Source: Aristaeella lactis
GTDB taxonomy: Bacteria > Bacillota > Clostridia > Christensenellales > Aristaeellaceae
NCBI RefSeq assembly: GCF_018118585.1
Contig: NZ_CP069421.1
Span: forward strand, 1,302,001-1,366,000
DNA: 64,000 nucleotides
Reading direction: 5' to 3'
Shown: piece after piece, positions 20,227-28,279 of the stretch
Position numbering within the stretch: the stretch's first letter is position 1
Layout: every line of letters begins with the position of its first letter
The notes under the pieces: model-generated
Database searches by the model: none
What the model was told of the DNA's origin: nothing
Seen by the model: the letters and a program-made list of their open reading frames with translations, nothing else
Position numbers and translations under genes: made by a program

Positions 20227-20997
20227 ATGGCTTCAATTCTTTCTGCCTGCCTGGTGCTTTATCACTGCGGGGACGAACTGACTCACGCCCTTCGGTGTAT
20301 TCAGGACGCGGATCTGAATGTGGATGTTTACCTGGCGGACAACACCCCGGAGGATATGACCGCCGAAAAGGTCCAGTGGCTTTTCCCCGGTGTCACCATC
20401 CTGCCGCAGAAGGGCAACATCGGCTTCGGCCGTGCCAACAACGCGGTGCTCCCCTACCTCCAGAGCAAATACCATCTGATCATGAATCCGGACGTGACGT
20501 TTGAGCCTTCCCTTCTCAGCCGGATGGTTCAGTATATGGAAGCCCATCCCAAAATCGCGATCCTCACGCCCCGGGTCATGAACGAGGACGGAACCGAGCA
20601 GTACCTGCCGAAGAAGCGGATCACGGTTCATTACCTCCTCAGCGGCCTACTGGAAAAGTACGGCGGCATCTTCCGCCGCTGGCGTGATGAATTCACCATG
20701 GCAGATATGGATATCTTCTATCCGGTCCCCGTTGAGTTCGCCACCGGTTGCTTCCTGCTGATCCGGACCGAAATCTTCAAAAAGCTTAACGGCTTTGATC
20801 CCCGTTTCTTCCTTTATCAGGAGGATTCAGACCTGAGTCGCCGGGTCCTGGAAGAGAACCTTGGCAGTATTGTTTATCATCCGGATATGCGCATCACCCA
20901 TCAGTGGGCCCGGGAAAATACCCGCACCTTCAAAGGCCGCATGCGCCAGGTTCGCTCCGTCTGGAAATACTTCTGGAAATGGGGTGTCACCTGGTGA
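20227..20997 (+). CDS. Family 2 glycosyltransferase
   Basis: 256 residues of GT-A fold, similar in style to WbbL-type rhamnosyltransferases. CGGAGG places the start at 20227 (MASILSACLVLYHCG); an upstream in-frame ATG at 20209 precedes the ribosome site. It shows DNTPED, GNIGFGRANN, the metal-binding MNPDVTFEP (DXD-like), ATGCFLLIR and YQEDSDLSRR. No membrane segment is clear. It overlaps the next gene by 4 bases. The pair probably adds sugars to a cell-surface polysaccharide; donor and acceptor are unknown. Confidence 0.9.
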   Translation: MASILSACLVLYHCGDELTHALRCIQDADLNVDVYLADNTPEDMTAEKVQWLFPGVTILPQKGNIGFGRANNAVLPYLQSKYHLIMNPDVTFEPSLLSRMVQYMEAHPKIAILTPRVMNEDGTEQYLPKKRITVHYLLSGLLEKYGGIFRRWRDEFTMADMDIFYPVPVEFATGCFLLIRTEIFKKLNGFDPRFFLYQEDSDLSRRVLEENLGSIVYHPDMRITHQWARENTRTFKGRMRQVRSVWKYFWKWGVTW

Positions 20998-21926
20998 GTA
21001 CCGCGGTGCTGCTGGCTGCCTGGAACGGCAGCGCTTACCTGCCCGCTTTGCTGGATTCCCTGTGCGCCCAGACTGATCCGGATTTTACCGTGATCATGCA
21101 GGATGACGGATCAACAGACGGCACGCCCGGCCTGCTTCAGGAAACAGCAGGACGAGACAGCCGTTTTGTTTTTGGCGCTGAACAGGGTCAGCACCTGGGT
21201 GCCGCCGGAAACTTCCTTTCCCTGGTCCGCCAGGCGGAAGCTGATTATATCCTCCTGTGCGACCAGGATGACGTGTGGGAACCGGAAAAGATCGCTCTCC
21301 TGAAACAGGAGATGCTCTCCCTGGAATCCCGCTATGGTGCGAACACACCCCTGCTTGTCCATTCCGACTGCTCCCTTATAGATGAAAGCGGTGAACTGAT
21401 CGGTGAAAGCTTTTTCCGCCGCCAGGGCTGGGATCCCGCCGCGGTCACCCTGCCCCGCCTGCTGGTGCAGAACAACGTCACCGGCTGTACACTGATCATG
21501 AACGAGGCGCTCCGGAAACTGGTTGCCTCGCATGCCAAAGCCAAAGAGCTCTTCATGCATGACTGGTTTATCGCCCTGACCGCTGCCGCCTTCGGTCATA
21601 TTTCCTTCGTGGACCGGCCGCTGACCCGCTACCGCCAGCACGGTGACAACACGATCGGGGCCAGCACGCAGCCGCTGCTGATCCGGGCCTTTTCCGCCCT
21701 GCGGAATGGGAAAGCCGCAAAGCGCCGGATCCTGCTGACCTATACCCATACGGCAGTGTTTAAAAAGCTGTATGGAGACGAACTGCCGGCCCCGGCCCAA
21801 AAGACGGTTGATGATTATCTTGCAACCCGGCATATGTGGAAAATCCGCCGCGTCCTGGCCGTCCGCCGGATGGACTGCGTGATGCAGAGCCCGGTCACGC
21901 GCCTCGGTCAGATCCTTTTCGGCTGA
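20994..21926 (+). CDS. Family 2 glycosyltransferase
   Basis: 310 residues, starting at a GTG (20994) that overlaps the upstream stop, giving STAVLLAAWNGSAYLPALL. Motifs are QDDGSTDGT (nucleotide binding), LLCDQDDVWEPEKI (DXD), NNVTGCTLIMN and FMHDWFIALTAAAFG, as in RfbF/WcaA-like enzymes. It is co-translated with the previous glycosyltransferase. The C-terminal third is basic and could touch the membrane. An ATG at 20904 would lie inside the upstream gene and produces unrelated residues, so it was rejected. Confidence 0.9.
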   Translation: MSTAVLLAAWNGSAYLPALLDSLCAQTDPDFTVIMQDDGSTDGTPGLLQETAGRDSRFVFGAEQGQHLGAAGNFLSLVRQAEADYILLCDQDDVWEPEKIALLKQEMLSLESRYGANTPLLVHSDCSLIDESGELIGESFFRRQGWDPAAVTLPRLLVQNNVTGCTLIMNEALRKLVASHAKAKELFMHDWFIALTAAAFGHISFVDRPLTRYRQHGDNTIGASTQPLLIRAFSALRNGKAAKRRILLTYTHTAVFKKLYGDELPAPAQKTVDDYLATRHMWKIRRVLAVRRMDCVMQSPVTRLGQILFG

Positions 21927-22018
21927 AAGAAATCGAAAAAACCGCTTGCATTTTACATTCGTACGTGATATCATAGTCGGGCTTGATGTGTGACACTCCA
22001 ACGAGGAGGATGATTTCC

Positions 22019-22231
22019 ATGGGTAAGTTTTGTGAGATTTGCGAAAAGGGCACGCTGAATGGCAACAACGTCAGCCATTCCAACCGCAAGAGCCACCGCA
22101 TCTGGGCGCCCAATGTGCAGAGCGTTCGTGTGATGGTCAATGGCACCGCCAAGCGGATGAACGTGTGCACTCGTTGCCTGCGCAGCGGTAATGTGCAGCG
22201 CGCACTGCCCAAGGTCCACGAAGAGGCCTAA
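22019..22231 (+). CDS. rpmB: Ribosomal protein bL28
   Basis: 70 residues (MGKFCEICEKGTLNGNNVSH...) with two Cys pairs, CEIC and CTRC, so this is the zinc-binding form. L28 is a large-subunit protein near the E site. GAGGAGG precedes the ATG. It stands alone between the glycosyltransferase pair and a terminator; its expression is probably from a separate promoter in 21927-22018. Confidence 0.96.
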   Translation: MGKFCEICEKGTLNGNNVSHSNRKSHRIWAPNVQSVRVMVNGTAKRMNVCTRCLRSGNVQRALPKVHEEA

Positions 22232-22251
22232 TCCCCGGAATGATCACATTC

Positions 22252-22288
22252 AACCCGCCTGTCAGTACAACAGTGCGGGTTTTCTTTT
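22252..22288 (+). terminator. rpmB terminator
   Basis: AACCCGC (22252-22258) pairs with GCGGGTT (22275-22281), followed by TTCTTTT on the plus strand, 21 bases after the rpmB stop. Confidence 0.8.
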
Positions 22289-22314
22289 ATCTGTTTTTCC
22301 AAAACAGATAAAAG
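22284..22314. repeat. Perfect 14-bp hairpin
   Basis: CTTTTATCTGTTTT and AAAACAGATAAAAG flank a 3-base loop. It overlaps the T-run of the rpmB terminator and may act as a second terminator. Confidence 0.85.
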
Positions 22315-22400
22315 AAACTCTTAACTCTAAACTCTAAACTGATAACTCTTCACTGCCCGCCCGCGGGCAACTTTTCACTTTTCACTCTACACTAAATTCA
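22315..22400. repeat. AGTGAAG-type satellite around a short palindrome
   Basis: Tandem copies close to ACTCTTCACT/ACTCTAAACT run on both sides of the palindrome GCCCGCGGGC (near 22360-22370). The same satellite type is at 51064-51126 after lon. Confidence 0.75.
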
Positions 22401-22402
22401 AA

Positions 22403-22431
22403 AAAACCGCTTACGTTCCGTAAGCGGTTTT
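22403..22431 (-). terminator. Terminator after the pyruvyltransferase-like gene
   Basis: AAAACCGCTTACG and CGTAAGCGGTTTT form a perfect 13-bp stem with a 3-base loop and T-rich ends on both strands. It serves the leftward gene ending at 22451 and may also back up rpmB. Confidence 0.85.
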
Positions 22432-22435
22432 CTCC

Positions 22436-22494
22436 ACCATTTTTCATTCTTCATTCTTCATTTTTCATTGAGCAATGAACTCCGTTCATTGCTC
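22436..22494. repeat. Inverted repeat plus AATGAA satellite at the 3' end of the pyruvyltransferase-like gene
   Basis: GAGCAATGAAC (22470-22480) and GTTCATTGCTC (22484-22494) are perfect inverted copies around a 3-base loop. The minus strand then runs into tandem AATGAAGAATG units (22436-22469) that contain the stop codon. So the last 12 or so residues of the protein are encoded by this element. Confidence 0.85.
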
Positions 22495-23521
22495 CCTTCA
22501 GCCACTCTCTTCCCTCTCTCCGCAGCTCTTCCATGCCCTTTTCCCTGATCAGCCGCTGGAACTGGTCCACGCGGCTGTTCTTGCTTTCGGGATCTTCTTC
22601 CCTGTACCGGCGGAGCAGCTCCGTCCGTGTACCGAAGATCGTTCCGAAGACCAGGCCATGGAAACTGTCAGTGCAGAAGCAGGCCGCGTCCCGGACAGCG
22701 GCCAGGAATTCCTCCGGTCCCGCGCCGTCCAGCAGCTCATAGCCGCTGCGGTAGCTTTCCGCCGTCACCGGCATCACCAGGACCCGCAGTCCGGTCTCCT
22801 GCTGCAGGGCCCGTACTTTCTCCCAGTACCCGGCATTTTCCCCGATAAAATAGCAGAGCAGGTAGGGTTCGCCTTCCGGCGCCTGTCCCGCGATCTCATT
22901 CCATTCGTCCCGGGACAGCAGGCACACCGGATCAGGCATCACTTCCGCCTTCCTGCCTGTCATCTGTTCCAGCAGTTCGGCGCCTTCCTGTTCCCGGACG
23001 GAAACGGCACGGAATCCTTTGGTCCACCGCCGGATCTTCCGGATTTTGGAAGCCTTAGGCAGGGTGCTGACGCCCAGGCTGGCCGCGTAGGCGATCCTGG
23101 GTGTTTCTTTATCCGCAAACGTCAGGAAATAGGCAGGGTTCAGCCATACCGGATTCCAGATCTGGTCGCTGCCGCAGATCAGCAGGTCCAGGTCCCGGCT
23201 CTGCTCCCGCAGGTCCTTCCCGTTCCGGCAAAGCGCGCTCAGCTTCATCCGTTTCCGGTAAAACGCCGGAATGGCATCGCTTTTGCGGCGTGCGCCGCTC
23301 TGGTCCGCCATCACGCTGCGCTTCCGGATGCCGTCCAGGATCAGTTTCAGGCTGTTTCCGCTGGTCAGCAGGTTGCGGATCTTTTCCAGGCGGTCCGGAT
23401 TGTAGTCCAGGTGCACGCACTCAACGCCCAGCTCGCTCACTGTCCGCTGGAGCGCGTAGGCCTGCAGCGCGGATCCGTAATTGTTGTTATGCAGAAAGGT
23501 AATGATCCCTGCTTCTGCCAT
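22451..23521 (-). CDS. Polysaccharide pyruvyltransferase-family protein
   Basis: 356 residues. The start GIITFLHNNNYGSALQAYAL, the middle LICGSDQIWNP and SLGVSTLPK, and the C-terminal TDSFHGLVFGTIF are the hallmarks of the family that adds pyruvate ketals, or related groups, to surface polysaccharides. The true donor and acceptor cannot be told. The stop lies inside a satellite repeat, so the C-terminus (MKNEE) is probably not ancestral. It follows the epimerase gene by 4 bases and is probably in the same operon. Confidence 0.88.
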   Translation of the reverse strand: MAEAGIITFLHNNNYGSALQAYALQRTVSELGVECVHLDYNPDRLEKIRNLLTSGNSLKLILDGIRKRSVMADQSGARRKSDAIPAFYRKRMKLSALCRNGKDLREQSRDLDLLICGSDQIWNPVWLNPAYFLTFADKETPRIAYAASLGVSTLPKASKIRKIRRWTKGFRAVSVREQEGAELLEQMTGRKAEVMPDPVCLLSRDEWNEIAGQAPEGEPYLLCYFIGENAGYWEKVRALQQETGLRVLVMPVTAESYRSGYELLDGAGPEEFLAAVRDAACFCTDSFHGLVFGTIFGTRTELLRRYREEDPESKNSRVDQFQRLIREKGMEELRREGREWLKGAMNGVHCSMKNEE

Positions 23522-23525
23522 TTTC

Positions 23526-24638
23526 TCACTCCGTCCGCGTCTGTCTGCCTGTCAGGATGTCCGCGATCCGTTCGCAGGCGTGTCCGTCTCCGTAGGGGTT
23601 CTCCGCGTGGGCCATCTGCTCATAAGCCGCCTTGTCATCCAGCAGCCTGGTGAATTCGCGGTATATGGTTTCTTCGTTGGTTCCCACAAGCTTCAGGGTA
23701 CCTGCCTTGATTCCTTCCGGCCGCTCCGTTGTGTCCCGCATGACCAGCACAGGCTTGCCGAGGCTCGGCGCCTCCTCCTGGATGCCGCCGCTGTCCGTCA
23801 GGATCAGGTAACTGCGGGCCATCACGTTGTGACAATCCAGCACATCCATAGGCTCCGTCAGCCGGATGCGTTCGCAGCCGCCCAGTTCGGCGTCCGCCGC
23901 TTCCCGCACAACGGGATTCATATGGATCGGATACAGGGCCTTCACATCCTCATGTTCCTCCACCACCCGGCGGATGGCACGGAACATGGCATGCATGGGC
24001 TCCCCGAGATTTTCCCTCCGATGGGCAGTCAGCAGGATCAGGCGGCTTCCGGCGGCCCAGTCCAGGTCCGGATGGCTGAAGTCTTCCCGTACGGTAGTCT
24101 TCAGCGCGTCAATGACCGTGTTGCCCGTCACATAAATGCTGTCCGCTTTCTTTCCTTCCCGGATCAGGTTGTCCCGGCTCAGCGGGGTCGGGGCAAAGTT
24201 CCAGTTGGCCAGGATGGAAACACACTGGCGGTTGAACTCTTCCGGATAGGGGGACAGCAGGTTATAGGTGCGGAGTCCGGCTTCCACATGACCCACAGGG
24301 ATCTGCAGGTAGAAGCACGCCAGCGCCGCGGCGAAGGTGGTGCTGGTATCCCCGTGCACCAGGACCGCGTCAGGCCGTTCCTTTTCCAGGACGCCCTTCA
24401 TGCCCTGCAGCACCCGGGTGGTAATGTCAAACAGGGTCTGCCGGTCCTGCATGATCGCCAGATCATAATCCGGCACAACCTCAAAGGCATCCAGCACCTG
24501 CTGGAGCATGCCCCGGTGCTGTCCCGTAACGCAAACCAGTGTCTGCACGTCTTCCCGCTTTTTCAGTTCCCGGACCAGCGGGCACATCTTGATGGCTTCC
24601 GGCCGGGTGCCGAAAACCAGCATAATCTTCTTAGGCAT
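23526..24638 (-). CDS. wecB: UDP-N-acetylglucosamine 2-epimerase (non-hydrolysing)
   Basis: It interconverts UDP-GlcNAc and UDP-ManNAc, the precursor for teichoic-acid linkage units and other wall polymers. 370 residues from the ATG at 24638 (MPKKIMLVFGTRPEAIKMCP), full family length. Motifs GTRPEAIK, VHGDTSTTFA, HVEAGLRTYN, TDSGGIQEE and RDTTERPEG are all present. It overlaps the 115-residue gene upstream by 8 bases. A longer ATG start at 24698 would run inside that gene. Confidence 0.96.
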   Translation of the reverse strand: MPKKIMLVFGTRPEAIKMCPLVRELKKREDVQTLVCVTGQHRGMLQQVLDAFEVVPDYDLAIMQDRQTLFDITTRVLQGMKGVLEKERPDAVLVHGDTSTTFAAALACFYLQIPVGHVEAGLRTYNLLSPYPEEFNRQCVSILANWNFAPTPLSRDNLIREGKKADSIYVTGNTVIDALKTTVREDFSHPDLDWAAGSRLILLTAHRRENLGEPMHAMFRAIRRVVEEHEDVKALYPIHMNPVVREAADAELGGCERIRLTEPMDVLDCHNVMARSYLILTDSGGIQEEAPSLGKPVLVMRDTTERPEGIKAGTLKLVGTNEETIYREFTRLLDDKAAYEQMAHAENPYGDGHACERIADILTGRQTRTE

Positions 24639-24978
24639 CGTCCCAGTCCACCAATCCTTTGGATTCAAGGTACTCCTGCTGGTAGTCCATGTAGTCATCC
24701 ACCAGGGAGGCCAGCTTCACAGCCTTCACGGGATCCAGCTTATTCTGCTCCGCCAGCTTCTCCACCATGTATTCAAAGGCCTCATCGTCCTCATAATACT
24801 CGGTGCCGGCGCCGCCTTCCTCATCGATCACGTGATGCTCATGCATATAAGCCATGTCCGCGTCGATGGTCTGGCTGATCAGGTCCGCCAGGTTATCCGC
24901 CAGTTCGGGATGATCCTTCGCGTGGATCCGCGCAAGAATGAACTCCAGTGCCTCCTGTTTGTCATACCCCTTCATCAT
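24631..24978 (-). CDS. Small acidic protein of unknown function
   Basis: 115 residues, strongly acidic, probably all helical, with no signal or membrane segment. The start MMKGYDKQEALEFILARI follows AAAGGATG. It holds MAYMHEHHVIDEEGG, a His cluster that could bind metal. I do not recognise it. It overlaps the wecB start by 8 bases and follows topB by 17, so it is co-transcribed with both and translation is probably coupled to wecB. Confidence 0.75.
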   Translation of the reverse strand: MMKGYDKQEALEFILARIHAKDHPELADNLADLISQTIDADMAYMHEHHVIDEEGGAGTEYYEDDEAFEYMVEKLAEQNKLDPVKAVKLASLVDDYMDYQQEYLESKGLVDWDDA

Positions 24979-24995
24979 AACCCTGTCATCCTTTC

Positions 24996-27164
24996 TCAGT
25001 GCTGTTTCACGTAGATCATTGAACGGTCCACCGACGGGACCTCATTTCCGTTCTGATAGAAGAGGATCTTCCCCTCTTTGATCATCAGGATCCCTGTGGA
25101 ACCCTGCAGCTGTTTCTTTTCCAGCAGCAGCTGCATCAGCTTCCCGGTCAGGGCCGGTCCGCCGCCTTTCTGCAGGCAGTCCTTCCAGACCGTAAAGTTG
25201 CAGCCCTTCTCCGTGCATCCGAAAGCCATGGAGCTTTCACGGACACCGCCCTTGCCGCAGATCGGGCATACCGCCCCCTGCAGCACAACCGGCGCGCTCC
25301 GTTTGACGCCTGCCTTTCCCTTCCGGCGTTCTTCCGCCGGGAACGTGACCGCGGCAGCGGTATTCCGCGCATAGTCTACCAGGAAACTGCTCATCCGGGC
25401 AATACCGTCCATAAACCGCTGCGGATCCTGTTCACCGTCGGTAATATCATGCAGGGCCAGTTCCCACCGTCCGGTCAGTTCCGGGCTGGAAAGTTCTCCC
25501 GGCACCACGTCGATCAGCATAACGCCCTTGTCTGTCGCGTTCAGGGTCTTCCCTTTCCGCTGGGCATAGCCCACCTTCAGCAGGCGCTCAATGATCGCCG
25601 CCCGGGTGGCCGGGGTTCCGATGCCGCTGCCCTTCATCTGCCGGACAAGCTCCTCGTCATCCAGTTCCTTGCCGGCGGTTTCCATAGCAGCCAGCAGGCT
25701 GGCGTCCGTGTGGGGAGCCGGCGGCTTGGTCTTGTCCTCTTTGATCCTGGTTCCCGCGACCGTCCGGGTATCTCCCTCCTGGAGGGGCGGAAGCGGATTC
25801 TCGCTCTCCCCTTCCTCAACGATCTTTTTCTTCTGCTTCGGCGGGTTTTCCAGCGGCGGCACGTCGTGCCAGCCGTTGTTTACGATCACCTTTCCCGTGG
25901 TACGGAACTGATGCTCCTCCACCTGGGTGATGATCTTTGTCGCGTCATAGTCACAGGCCGGATAGAACGCCGCCAGGAGACGCCTGGCCACCATATCATA
26001 CAGCTTCCGCTCGTCCTCGGTGAATTTGGAGGGATCGGCGCGTTTGGCCGTAGGAATGATGGCGTGGTGATCCGTTACCTTGGTTTTGTCAATGGTGCGC
26101 TTGCTCACCGGCAGCTTCCCGTCCGGCAGCGCGCCGGGCACCAGCTTCTGGTAGCTTTCCGGCAGCAGCTTCATGGTCTGCACCACCCGCGGGATCATAT
26201 CCGGCGGCAGGAACCGACTGTCCGTCCGGGGATAAGTCAGGGCCTTGTGCTTTTCATACAGGCTCTGGGCCGTCTTCAGCGTCTTGTCCGCGGTAAAGCC
26301 CAGCATCCGGTTGGCGTCCCGCTGCAGGCTGGTCAGGTCATACAGCTGCGGCGGCAGTTCCTTCTTCCGGACAGTTTCCGCCTGGATGACCGTGCCGGTT
26401 TTCCCTTTCACTTCCGCGGCGATCTGCTCCGCGTCCTGCTTTTCCTTCAGGTGTGTATCCGGGTCCAGCTTATCGGAAAAATAAACACCGCTGTAATCCC
26501 CGAAGTCCGCTGTCAGCGTGCAGAAACCTTCCGGTTTGAAGTTCTCTATTTCCTTCCGCCGTTTCACCAGGATAGCCAGTGTCGGCGTCTGGACCCGGCC
26601 GATGGAAAGCAGCGTATTGTATTTCAGTGTAAAGGCCCGACTGGCATTCATACCCACCAGCCAGTCTGCCTTGCTCCGGCAGCGGGCGCTCTCATACAGC
26701 CCGTCATAATCCGCGCCGGGGCGGATATCCCGGAATCCCTCTGTGATCGCCTCATCCGTCATGGAGGAGATCCACAGGCGCTGGAAAGGCTTTTTGCATC
26801 CGGCTTTTTCGTAGATGTACCGGAAGATCAGTTCTCCTTCCCGCCCGGCATCTGTCGCGCAGATCAGGGAATCCGTTTCTTTATCGTTAATCAGCTTTTT
26901 AACTTTGCTGAACTGGTCCTTCGTGGTGGAGATCACCTTCAGCGGAATAGTCTCCGGCAGGATTGGCAGCGTGGCAAAGGACCACTTTTCGTACTTGGGA
27001 TCCAGTTCATTCGGCTCCACCAGCGTCACCAGATGGCCCACAGCCCAGGTAACGATGTACTGATCCCCGATCAGGCAGCCATCGCCGCCTGTCCGGCATC
27101 CGAGCACCCGGGCAATATCCCTGCCCACACTGGGTTTCTCGGCCACCACTACAATCTTTCCCAT
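24996..27164 (-). CDS. topB: DNA topoisomerase III
   Basis: A type IA topoisomerase that relaxes and decatenates DNA through a covalent tyrosine. 722 residues. The TOPRIM domain (about 3-140) has EKPSVGRDIA and DAGREGELIF; the active-site Tyr is about residue 311 in ALTYPRTDSRFLP. The C-terminus has a topoisomerase-type zinc ribbon (CPICGKG...CTEKGCNF) and a short extension. A weak promoter (TAGGCA, 17 bases, TAAAAT) lies just upstream. The genes after it (115-residue protein, wecB, pyruvyltransferase) look like one operon. Confidence 0.96.
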   Translation of the reverse strand: MGKIVVVAEKPSVGRDIARVLGCRTGGDGCLIGDQYIVTWAVGHLVTLVEPNELDPKYEKWSFATLPILPETIPLKVISTTKDQFSKVKKLINDKETDSLICATDAGREGELIFRYIYEKAGCKKPFQRLWISSMTDEAITEGFRDIRPGADYDGLYESARCRSKADWLVGMNASRAFTLKYNTLLSIGRVQTPTLAILVKRRKEIENFKPEGFCTLTADFGDYSGVYFSDKLDPDTHLKEKQDAEQIAAEVKGKTGTVIQAETVRKKELPPQLYDLTSLQRDANRMLGFTADKTLKTAQSLYEKHKALTYPRTDSRFLPPDMIPRVVQTMKLLPESYQKLVPGALPDGKLPVSKRTIDKTKVTDHHAIIPTAKRADPSKFTEDERKLYDMVARRLLAAFYPACDYDATKIITQVEEHQFRTTGKVIVNNGWHDVPPLENPPKQKKKIVEEGESENPLPPLQEGDTRTVAGTRIKEDKTKPPAPHTDASLLAAMETAGKELDDEELVRQMKGSGIGTPATRAAIIERLLKVGYAQRKGKTLNATDKGVMLIDVVPGELSSPELTGRWELALHDITDGEQDPQRFMDGIARMSSFLVDYARNTAAAVTFPAEERRKGKAGVKRSAPVVLQGAVCPICGKGGVRESSMAFGCTEKGCNFTVWKDCLQKGGGPALTGKLMQLLLEKKQLQGSTGILMIKEGKILFYQNGNEVPSVDRSMIYVKQH

Positions 27165-27226
27165 GCCGCACCTCCAACTATATTATTTTACCACATTTCC
27201 GGGGCTTTGCCTATGAATAATATACA

Positions 27227-27467
27227 GCAGAAGTCATTGTCTTCTGCCGTAATGATATATTCGTCTTCGATGAATGCTTTATATGCTCTGCCATTCATCT
27301 GACTGATTTGGTTATGTTAGATTGCTTAGTCACACTATTCAAAACTTTCACCGACAGGCGAAAATATCACATCCCGCGCAGCGGGATATATCATATTGAG
27401 CCGTACAACGGCTCAATATATCATGTTTGCCCTTGGCAAATATATCATTCGCCCGTTTTCGGGCGAA
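27227..27467. repeat. Hairpin array 2 (ATATCAC/ATATCAT linker)
   Basis: Four units at 27364-27467: linker ATATCAC or ATATCAT followed by ATCCCGC-gca-GCGGGAT, ATTGAGCCGT-aca-ACGGCTCAAT, TTTGCC-ctt-GGCAAA and TTCGCCCG-tttt-CGGGCGAA. A weaker unit (TTTC..GAAA) precedes them. A further unit in the opposite sense lies at 27252-27275 (ATGATAT, then ATTCGTC-ttc-GATGAAT), next to a GCAGAAG/CTTCTGC stem (27227-27247). The remaining bases of this gene-free stretch hold nothing else I can name. Confidence 0.88.
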
Positions 27468-27503
27468 AAAGAACGGCCTTTCCTGCCGGAAAGACCGTTC
27501 TTT
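27468..27503 (-). terminator. metG-tatD terminator
   Basis: AAAGAACGG and CCGTTCTTT enclose an inner TTCC/GGAA stem, with T-run on the minus strand. It lies 3 bases past the tatD stop and abuts hairpin array 2. Confidence 0.9.
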
Positions 27504-27505
27504 AA

Positions 27506-28279
27506 TTACTCAAGCCCGTAGACTTTTTTCGCGTTTTCTGTCGTATAAGCGGCGACTTCTTCCGGATCTTCTCCCCGGATTTCCGCCATCTTCATCCCGA
27601 CATACCGCACATTCGCCGGCTCATTCCGCCGTCCCCTGACCGGTTCCGGCGCCATATAGGGGCTGTCCGTCTCGATCAGCAGCCGGTCCTTCGGCACCAG
27701 CCTGCAGGCTTCCTGCAGCTTCGGCGCCTTTTTGAAGGTCAGCGGTCCTGCAAAGGAAATGTAATACCCGAGCTTCAGGTACTCCTTCGCGATCTCCGCG
27801 CTTCCGGAGAAGCAGTGGATGATTCCCCCGGTCAGCTTCGCCTTCATGCTTTTCATGATCTCCAGCATTTCAGCATGCGCATCCCGGATATGATAGGCCA
27901 CCGGAGCTCCAAGCTCCCAGGCCAGTTCCATCTGCCGGAGGCACACCTCCCGCTGGACGTCCCGCGGGCTGTGGTCATAATAGAAGTCCAGGCCGATCTC
28001 CCCGATGGCACGGATCTTTCCCTTCCGGTACCAGTCCGCCATCTCCGCGAGATCCTCTTCCTGAAAGCCTTTTGCCTCATGGGGATGGATCCCGCCGACA
28101 GCAATGGCTCCCTCATGCTCCCGGGCAAAGCGGATCGCCCGCCGGGAGGTTTCCATATCGGAACCGATCACCGCGTACCGGGTAATACCGAACTCCGCCA
28201 TGCGGGCCAGCGCTTCATCCCGGTCTTCGTCAAAGGCCTCTTCATCCACGTGGCAGTGGCTGTCAAACCATTCCATCAT
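27506..28279 (-). CDS. TatD-family metal-dependent hydrolase
   Basis: 257 residues of TIM-barrel amidohydrolase fold, the usual TatD length. Motifs are WFDSHCHVD, GGIHPHEA, IGEIGLDFYYD, VAYHIRDAH, HCFSGSAE and LIETDSPYMAPEP. TatD proteins are 3'-5' DNA exonucleases with possible tRNA-linked roles. It overlaps the metG stop by 4 bases, the common metG-tatD arrangement in Bacillota. Confidence 0.95.
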   Translation of the reverse strand: MMEWFDSHCHVDEEAFDEDRDEALARMAEFGITRYAVIGSDMETSRRAIRFAREHEGAIAVGGIHPHEAKGFQEEDLAEMADWYRKGKIRAIGEIGLDFYYDHSPRDVQREVCLRQMELAWELGAPVAYHIRDAHAEMLEIMKSMKAKLTGGIIHCFSGSAEIAKEYLKLGYYISFAGPLTFKKAPKLQEACRLVPKDRLLIETDSPYMAPEPVRGRRNEPANVRYVGMKMAEIRGEDPEEVAAYTTENAKKVYGLE

